The notes under the pieces were generated by a model. That model had not been told where the DNA came from. It ran no database searches and saw only the letters and a list, made by a program, of their open reading frames with translations. From contig NC_065538.1 of NCBI RefSeq assembly GCF_932294415.1, positions 42,561,843 to 42,625,842 of the forward strand: 64,000 nucleotides of DNA. The letters are read 5' to 3'. The position numbers and the translations under genes were made by a program. Position 1 is the stretch's first letter. The number at the start of each line of letters is the position of its first letter. This DNA comes from Quercus robur (taxonomy: Eukaryota; Streptophyta; Magnoliopsida; Fagales; Fagaceae). Shown here piece after piece: positions 56,820 through 64,000 of the stretch.

Positions 56820-57346
56820 TCTGTATATATTAAAAGGATTCAGAAAGTTAGTTATTGTTTTTTTTACTGTCAAAAATACCCCTAAATTAATTAATCAACA
56901 ACTAAAAAATTGGGATAAAATAGTAAATTGTCAAAAGAAAGTTAGTTGTTGCTTTTTTTATTGTAAAAAATACCCCTACCTAAAACTTAAAAATTGGGTT
57001 AAAATAATAAATTCCTACTTCTACGTTGAAATGTCTTTCTATTTCTAATAAAGAGAGATACTACGTCTACAGTATTTTTACAACAAATCACAGGTGGTTA
57101 GTTGTTATTGGTTCAAATTTGAAACTAAAACTAAGATTTTTTTTTTCCCTAACAATAACAACCAGTAACAATCTGCCACTTAGGATTTGTTGTAAAAATG
57201 TTGTAGACATATCATTTCTCTTCTAATAAATTCCTACTTCTACTTAATAGCTAAAAAAACTCTCCATTCCTACTTCTACGTTGATTTAAATTCCTACTTC
57301 TACTCACTAACTCCCTATAACATAGGATTACTCTTTTGTTAGTTTT

Positions 57347-57377
<31 letters not shown>

Positions 57378-57476
57378 GGTGATTGGAAATAGTAGAAATC
57401 TTAAATTATAATAAATGCAAATTATTAATCTTTACCCAAAATATAGAAGAGCCTCACGCGCGTGCTCAGAGGCTAG
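56820..57476 (+). mobile_element. Helitron copy C (second family)
   Basis: Starts TCTGTATATATTAAAAGG and ends at CTAG (57473-57476) behind a GCCTCACGCGCGTGCTCAGAGGC-type hairpin (read as GCCTC ... GAGGC arms). It contains a 144-bp MITE at 57065-57208 and a T-run near 57352-57377. Confidence 0.75.
57065..57208. mobile_element. 144-bp MITE with 33-bp inverted ends
   Basis: Left end GTCTACAGTATTTTTACAAC, right end (minus) GTCTACAACATTTTTACAAC. About 28 of 33 terminal bases match. The superfamily is not clear because no target duplication can be read. Confidence 0.75.
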
Positions 57477-58068
57477 TTTTATATTAAGAAGATTCATAAA
57501 GTTAGTTACTACCTTTTTCACTTTCAAAATTACCCCTAATTTAATTAATTTATCATTATTCCTAAAAATAAGAAATGAGGTTAAAATCGTAAATAGATAA
57601 AAAAAAATTTAAAAAAATACTGATTATTAACTCCCCACTAAATAGTCAATGTTGAAAAAAAATAAATAAATAAATAAAATAACCTTCCCACTACCCACGT
57701 TTGAAAGAAAATAATTACCCCTCCCATAAAATAAGAAAAAACTATCCCACGTAAAAAAATGAAAAATAAAATAAAAAAAGTGTCAGGCACTATCCCACGT
57801 TTCTTTTTTAAACTATTACATTATCATTTTTTTTTTTTTTATTTATTACATTATCATTTTTTTTATAACTATTATATTATCAATTGGATTTGGATAAACA
57901 CGCAAAAACTTCTGATTGAAAAAGCAATCCTATTCTCTTTGAAAAAAAAAATCCTATCTATTTTTTCAAATTGTGATGAAAGAAAAATTATAATAATAAA
58001 TCTTAAAAAAAAAAAGAAAAAAAGAAGAGCCTTATCGCACACGCAAAGCGCATGTGTGATGAGGCTAG
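57477..58068 (+). mobile_element. Helitron copy D, head-to-tail with C
   Basis: Starts TTTTATATTAAGAAGATTCA right after copy C and resembles C's start (GATTCAtAAAGTTAGTTA...) minus the first bases. It ends with hairpin CTTATCGCACACGC-AAA-GCGCATGTGTGATGAG and CTAG (58065-58068). The hairpin closely resembles that of copy A. Confidence 0.75.
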
Positions 58069-58285
58069 TTTTTTATAATTTTGTTGCTACAGTAAGCTGC
58101 TAGAGATAGCAGTTTACTGTAGCTTGTTTACAAAAAATTTTAGGAATGACACCATTAACGTAATGTGTTTTTTGTGACATGGGTTGTTAAAAATAGATAT
58201 TTAGCATCACCATTGCTGATGCTCTTAGTGGACCGACATATTTGATATATTATCTAACCGAAGTTCATTCATAGGTCCTTATTAA

Positions 58286-59438
58286 AAGAAGTGATTCACG
58301 AGGGAGGAATTCCATTCAATAGGGTTCGTAACATTCACACTTCTGAGTATTTGTCTTTAGATCCAAGTTCAACCAAGTTTTTAACACAGTGCTACTCAAC
58401 CACGCTACTATTGTTATTAAGCAAATTCCTGAGTATTTCAAAGGTTTTGAGCAATTCAAGCAACTTGTTGATCTGTTGATGTTCCCAGTGGTCTAAGAGT
58501 TACCCTTAACTTAATAACTTCTAGATACCCTGTATTAAAGTCATTAATTTTGTCTTGCTTCATGTTATACAATAGGCCACATCATACTAGGTAAATTTAA
58601 TTCATCATCTCCATTTTGTTATGACACTGTTGATTGAGGCATTTTCCTCTTTCACCAATTTAATATTTGATCAACATTATTATGGTTTTTGTGGACTAAT
58701 AATGCAAAGTATATTATTTTAAGAGCCCTAGATAATAAATGATGTATAAATACACAAGATACATAGATAAAAAAAGGTGTTAACTTATGCTACAGGTGTG
58801 GAACATTTAGGAGGTGATATGTTTGAAAGCATTCCTATAGGTGACGCCATTTTTATGAAGGTAAGCTTCATATTCTATATTCTTTTTTTTTTTCTTTTTT
58901 TTTTTGAGTTGTAGCCATGATTTAATTAAAACACGTAACTAATTGATTTGTGGCATAGAAAATGCTTTTATTCCCATTGGATTGACTCAAATTCTCAATT
59001 TGTCATTATTTAATTAATGTGGCAATGTTTACATATAACAATTTCTTTAAAATTATTTGTCACATTAAATGTTTCATAGGAAAAAAAATTTCATTTGAAT
59101 TCAAGACAAATGATGCCATGATTGGTTAATTTTGTAGTAGATGTTTCATGATTGGCATGATGAACAATGCTTGAAGCTGTTGCAAACTGCTACAATGCTA
59201 TTCCAAATGATGGAAAGGTAATTGTTGCGGAACTAGTTCTTCCAATTACGACAAAAGATCAACACTTCTACAAAGACCACTTCTCAAATAATGTGCTTTT
59301 GATGATTCAAAATACAGAAGGGAAGGAATTAGGAAAGAACCCAACAAGAATTCATGACCTTGGAAACAAAAGCTTGGATTCGGTGGCATCAAATAAGAAT
59401 GTTTTGTTTGTGATTTTTGGTTTTGGAGTTCCTTAAGT
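58286..59438 (+). pseudogene. Caffeate-type O-methyltransferase (COMT) pseudogene
   Basis: Blocks in family order: VIHEGGIPFNRV (58291), a frame change to NHATIVIKQIPEYFKGFEQF, KQLVD, then RVTLNLITSRYP (58500-58540). Next is an exon 58796-58860, VEHLGGDMFESIPIGDAIFM, with intact acceptor and donor. The last exon, from 59138, opens with TAG where the family has Trp, then MFHDWHDEQCLKLL, whose His is the catalytic base. A one-base loss follows, then AIPNDGKVIVAELVLPI. More frame breaks precede the C-terminal FLK-like end at 59438. The N-terminal dimerisation part is absent. The living enzymes use S-adenosylmethionine to methylate phenylpropanoids for lignin and related products. At least four frameshifts make this a relic. 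Introns are kept, so it decayed from a normal gene copy and was not retroposed. Confidence 0.9.
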
Positions 59439-59705
59439 AAGCTTTCATGTAACTCATTCCATTCTTTAGAATGACCTCTGTGATTCCATTCAAATATATT
59501 AATATATATTTATGAATGTATCCTTTATATCTCTGAACCTTAAATTAAAAATGCAAACTGAGAAGACTATTTTAAACCTTTAATTGTTATTCAGCCGAAT
59601 TATTTTTCCAATGACACAAAGTTTAGGCAAATTGGACATAAGTGGAAAAATTTATGGCCCCTGAAAGTTGGCACATTGTGAAACTTTTCGGTTTTTCACA
59701 ATGTA

Positions 59706-62700
59706 CGCTACAAAAAAAGAGTCTACTAGTGAGGGTAAAATACCCTCGCAAAAAGTCAAATATCGTTGCAAAAGGTTATTAGCGAGGGCATATGGCCCTC
59801 ATAGACTGTTGTATTTGCTCTTGTTGCTAAAGGGATTTTGCGATCATACATTCGCTAATAGATAATTTACGAGAGCAATCCACTGTTGTTACTAAACAAA
59901 TCTACCTTCACAAATATATTACCAAACAATGAGAAAAGTTGACGACTTATTTTTAGCGAAGAGAAGCAGCCATTGTTAATAACTATTTGTAAGGAACTTT
60001 AGACCCTTGTAATTAGTTATCTGTGAATTTCAAATTGACGACATACTTTTTAGAGACAAATAATGGCGTCACTAAAATTTATTTGTGAGGGCCTTTATGC
60101 CCTTGCAATTAGATAGGAATAATGGTGACGACATTAAGCTGTCACTTAAAACGTTTTTGCAAGGGGTTAAGTGGTGTCACTATTCTATAAATTGCGTGGG
60201 ACTTTGTCGTCACTATAAAGTTATTTATGACCAAATTTTTATGTCATCAGTGATAATATTTTATATAATTTTTGCAATACTTTATTATTTATTTATTTTT
60301 AATTTATTTTATATCATTTTTGTTTAACTATCCTATTATAATGGTACAATAATTATTAAATATTGATCCATGGAAAGATAAAAATTAATATAAGTTCAAA
60401 CTTTAAAATATAAAATATACAAAATAGTAAAGAAATACTTAAAATTAAACCATGTCATTAAAATATTGTTTTAAACTTAAACAACTAGAATCATTACAAG
60501 ATCTATATTAGTCTTCCTCTAGGTCACCCTCTGGCTCCAAGCAGTGTTCGACCTCCATGTTATTGTTTGACTTGTCCTCTTCATCTCTATCTCTACTACT
60601 ACCATCCTAACAAAAAGAAGCATCAAACATGAGTTAAAATGAAAAATCACTCTAAATGCAACAAAACTTGTAGCATTCATAACATATTTTCACATTATAA
60701 AAAATAAATAAATAAATAAATAAATAAATAAAAAACATAAACTAGAACTAAACCCAAAACAAAAGTCTAAGAAACCCCGTAAACATAAACTAAACCCAAA
60801 ACGTTAATGAAAAAACATAAACTAAAACTGTTATCTAAGTTTTAAGTAATATTCAACAAACTGGAAATTACTAGGGATTAAAAGATCTAGTCAAAGCTTA
60901 CATTTTCCATACTGTTTTTCTATTGTTGATTTGTCTCAGTAACACATAGTTTGGAATTTTGCTAACTATTTTTGGTTTGCCTCTGACATCAATTAAATAT
61001 AATGCTACAATGCAATAATGGTTATGTCCAGCACATAGAAATTTACTTTGATATCATTCCAATTTCTGCCTCTTGTGACTAAAGGGATACACATACGGGT
61101 TTTACAAAGAGCAATATCGAAAACTCTGATTCCCCTAAAATGACAAAAATCAATCTTAGAGGACTGAAATAACTAAAAGTGAAACTTAGAAAGTGAGTTT
61201 TGCATTTTAACCTATTTTTTTATTTTTCATAAATTTGAGATTGTAGCATGGTAGCTGGATCTATGTTAGATTGTTGTGGTATGCCCATCGACTGTAACTT
61301 TTGTGCAAACTTCTCCTCAAGCTTCTCCTCAAGTTTTGCAAGTTTGGAATCCATTTCTTCTCTAAAACGTGCCTCCAAATCTTCTTTTTCTTTAGTAAAA
61401 TCTTCTTTGCAGTGTTTGCTACAACCTTTACTAGATGAAGTTAAGCTATACACATCCTTAGCCTTAATACCTATATTTCCATGTCAAGAATACAACCGTG
61501 ACTTGGTTCCCCAACCACGTCGCAAAAGATCTGATAATCATTTGTCTTAGTACCTTTAGAAACAGCTTTGGCTTTTACACATAAATAAAAACCACATGGA
61601 AATTCAAAACAACAAAAAAAACTAAAGTTGATAACAAAAATTAAAATTTTGGTATAAGTTGCATACATATAATGTCTTAGCCTTATCAGTTGCTCATTCT
61701 TTGCCATCCTTATTTGTGTGAAATTACTTAAAGCAATCAATGGGTCTAGGCTCAGAGCTCATCTCAAGATATTGCAAACATTTAAAAGAAAAAAAAAGTT
61801 TGGTAAAGTTATTAAACTATGAAAATGCATATTAAAATTTAAAACTATTTGATAATAATATAATATACCATTTCATATTTGTACTTGGCCATTGGTACAG
61901 AACCTGTAGTGAAGAAAATTTCAGGCTTACTTCTGTTGTCTTTAATTCTCAAACAAATGCCTTGCACACATAATTCATACACTAGAAAATGAGTTTCTAT
62001 AATAAAAAATAATAATAAATAAAAAATAAATAAAATTTAACAAATAATGGTTAGAGAGAGATCAAGAAAATTTATGACATGTATTTCATTTATACTCACC
62101 CCCCACTTTTCTTTCATCCATTTACCCACCATCTTTTTTCAAAAAGGTGTAGGAATGAAGGAAAGACCATTCTTGTAACAATCTTATTTCTCTTTGTACT
62201 TCTTAAAAATAGGTTTTCTAATGCAAAACATCCAATTAGAATAGCGGTGTTTCACTGATTCCACAAATGTCATCTTCACTTCCTTATCTGGCTGCTCATG
62301 CTTAAAGTGTTGAGCTTTGTATCAAGCATATAAAGTCTCTAACTCAGAATTTGGGTATTCAGCAAAAGTTGTCAAGTTCCATTAAGCTTTTGGTGAAAAA
62401 GAATAGTAATCTATCAAGTGGCTTTTGGTGTAATAATTCTGAAATTGAAATCAAACATGTTAACAATATCATATAGCTATGATACCATAATTAATTTCAA
62501 TTAACCAACATAGCAATAAGTCACTCACTTGTCATCATAAATTTCAACCTCTATTTCACCATCTCTTGTATTGATGCCTTTAGCCTTTCCTCGACCCCTC
62601 TTTTTTCCAACATTAGTACCTATTGATAAAACAAATAATAATAAAAATTTGATAAAGAACGTGTACCTATTGACATAATTATCTAGAATTATGTCATTTG

Positions 62701-63376
62701 TTTAATAAATAATGCTAGTGCCACAAGAAGTTGATGTACATTATGATTGAACTTCTACTCCCTCCCCTTTATGGGTCTAAAACTCTCTACATACTAATGT
62801 TATTGTTCTATATACATCAATTTCCCACGATTTTTTTTCGTTTCATCCTCTTTAATACATCATTTACCTTGGTCATCTTAATTCTTTAAATAAATCAACA
62901 GTTTTTTTTATCATCAATTGGATGACTATTATGAAATTCAAACTTCCAACAATGAAACATGTAAGATCATCACAATATTCTCAACCAACCACTTGCAATG
63001 ATGCTATAGTAATATGATGGATTCAGAACTATTATGCATGATGCAGATCCTTGGTGGAAGTGCAATGATGAAGGTGCAACCAAATCACAACATAAATTAT
63101 GAATATAAGTAAATGCCATAAAAAAAAAATAAAAAATAAAAAGTATATAAATTTAATGTAAATTCTACCTATTATAAGGGAATTAGAGGCATTATGTGCT
63201 CCTTCATCAGTTTAAGGCTCAGATGGATGTAGAATTTGTGAGGTACTACCATGGTTAAGAGGAACAATCTCCTGCTCAGAAACTTTATTATGATTAAAAG
63301 AAGACCTAATTGACTGAGTTTCTTATAGTTGAGACTCATTAATGCCTTTACCTTTCCTCTTATCTTTCCTTGTCAT
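59706..63376. mobile_element. CACTA (En/Spm-like) element, one end and gene
   Basis: The left end at 59706 reads CGCTACAAAAAAAGAG, one base from the usual CACTACAAAAAA. The next 550 bp are full of subterminal repeats such as GTGAGGGTAAAATACCCTCG, GCGAGGGCATATGGCCCTC and TTGTGAGGGCCTTTATGCCC, also typical of CACTA ends. A transposase-related gene lies further in. The other end was not found and is probably beyond 64000, so the listed end is only the last recognised part. Confidence 0.7.
60508..63376 (-). pseudogene. CACTA-associated transposase-like gene, decayed
   Basis: Exons on the minus strand: 63376-63169 starts MTRKDKRKGKGINESQL then a stop; 62619-62529 encodes GKKRGRGKAKGINTRDGEIE; about 62320-62200 encodes KEVKMTFVESVKHRYSNWMF then a stop; 61740-61471 includes FCDVVGEPSHGCILDMEI; 61453-61220 is a coiled coil (DLEARFREEMDSKLAKLEEK); 60606-60508 is an acidic tail ending EPEGDLEED. 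The GKKRGRGK start, the VVGEPSHG block and the coiled coil follow the layout of the plant Ptta/En-Spm (Transposase_24) family. In-frame stops in at least two exons show that it is not functional. The exact role of this family in transposition is not settled. Confidence 0.6.
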
Positions 63377-64000
63377 GCCTACCTACTATTAGAAAAATTA
63401 ACATTTGTAAACAATATGATGAAAGTTGAATATAAATATGTTAAACAAGATTTTGTCTAAAGTAATATTGTGATCACAAAAAATAAAGAACTCAAGCAAT
63501 TATGAACTAACATGTGTAATTATACATGAAACACAGCTTTACCTATCTCACAAAGCTTTTACTTCAATGACATTACTATGAAAAAAAATATAATTAACAA
63601 TTTTTCAAAACTAAATACATGCTCATCATCCTATCACATTGATAAATTGAAACAGAAACTTTTAGTTGACAATTATAAAAGGTGCAAACTAATTAATATT
63701 TGAAAGTTCAAATAGTGTAAAAACACCATTGAACGTTTAGACCCCCAATTTACAAATTAACCAATTCAAGCTTTATGTCAAACAACAAGTGTGCGGAAAA
63801 TGAACAAAAGCTATAAAACGAAATTGGAAAACAATCTAAGCCAAATTAAAATCACAACCCACAGCAGATAATAAAAGGTAAAGATAAAAGGGAAGGAAGA
63901 TGCAAACACAAGGACAACACGTGATGTGTTATCGAAGAGGAAACTGAAGCCCTCGGCGTAAAACCTCTCCGCCGCCCTCCAAGCAGTAAGTAATCCACTA
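63377..64000. other. AT-rich flank; GC-rich motif at the edge
   Basis: No gene in 63377-63900. The last 80 bases change abruptly to GC-rich sequence with CTCTCCGCCGCCCTCC, which may be the start of another repeat cut by the window edge. Confidence 0.4.

Noticed and set aside
61248-61550. Ser-rich 100-codon plus frame
   Set aside because: Reverse complement of the coiled-coil exon of the CACTA gene.

Overview
The window looks like nuclear DNA from a dicot plant. It is AT-rich, and its plant-type parts are spliced genes with GT-AG introns, a LEA gene with ACGT-type promoter elements, a plant O-methyltransferase relic, a nuclear tRNA-Thr(AGU), and Tat-type Ty3 retrotransposons, Stowaway, Harbinger, hAT, Helitron and CACTA elements. 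The overall look would suit a woody eudicot, but the species cannot be fixed from this sequence. Most of the window is transposable-element sequence of several ages, often nested.

Layout. 1-8.6 kb: a worn hAT-like MITE, a 5'-truncated LINE (2182-5224, minus) with an exact 16-bp target duplication, and a Stowaway MITE. 8.6-14.6 kb: AT-rich repeats, copy 1 of a duplicated 1.6-kb segment, and a tandem array that carries two tRNA-Thr genes and SINE copies. 15.5-21.4 kb (minus): three small, phase-compatible exons, the last resembling a PP2C phosphatase, inside long introns. 22.5 kb: a 0.3-kb LINE tail. 23.4-26.8 kb: copy 2 of the duplicated segment, broken by a solo LTR that itself holds another solo LTR. 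26.9-37.3 kb: Tat element 1 (gag-pol on minus). 37.4-38.6 kb: a hAT MITE inside a hAT MITE. 39.0-49.1 kb: Tat element 2 (gag-pol on plus), with a hAT MITE in its reverse transcriptase. 50.0-51.0 kb: the one clearly intact protein gene, a two-exon LEA gene with ABA/seed-type promoter motifs. 52-58 kb: a Harbinger MITE, simple repeats and a head-to-tail cluster of Helitron copies. 58.3-59.4 kb: a caffeate-type O-methyltransferase pseudogene. 59.7 kb to about 63.4 kb or beyond: one end of a CACTA element with a decayed transposase-related gene.

The most interesting system is in the two Tat elements. Each has, between pol and its 3' LTR, a short tandem array and then an accessory gene on the strand opposite to gag-pol, preceded by its own TATA box. 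The two accessory proteins are recognisably related at their N-termini, and both have coiled-coil-like C-terminal parts. Element 1's array is a 69-bp repeat, a whole number of codons, and each unit carries a Pol III B-box-like core. Both elements carry inactivating changes.
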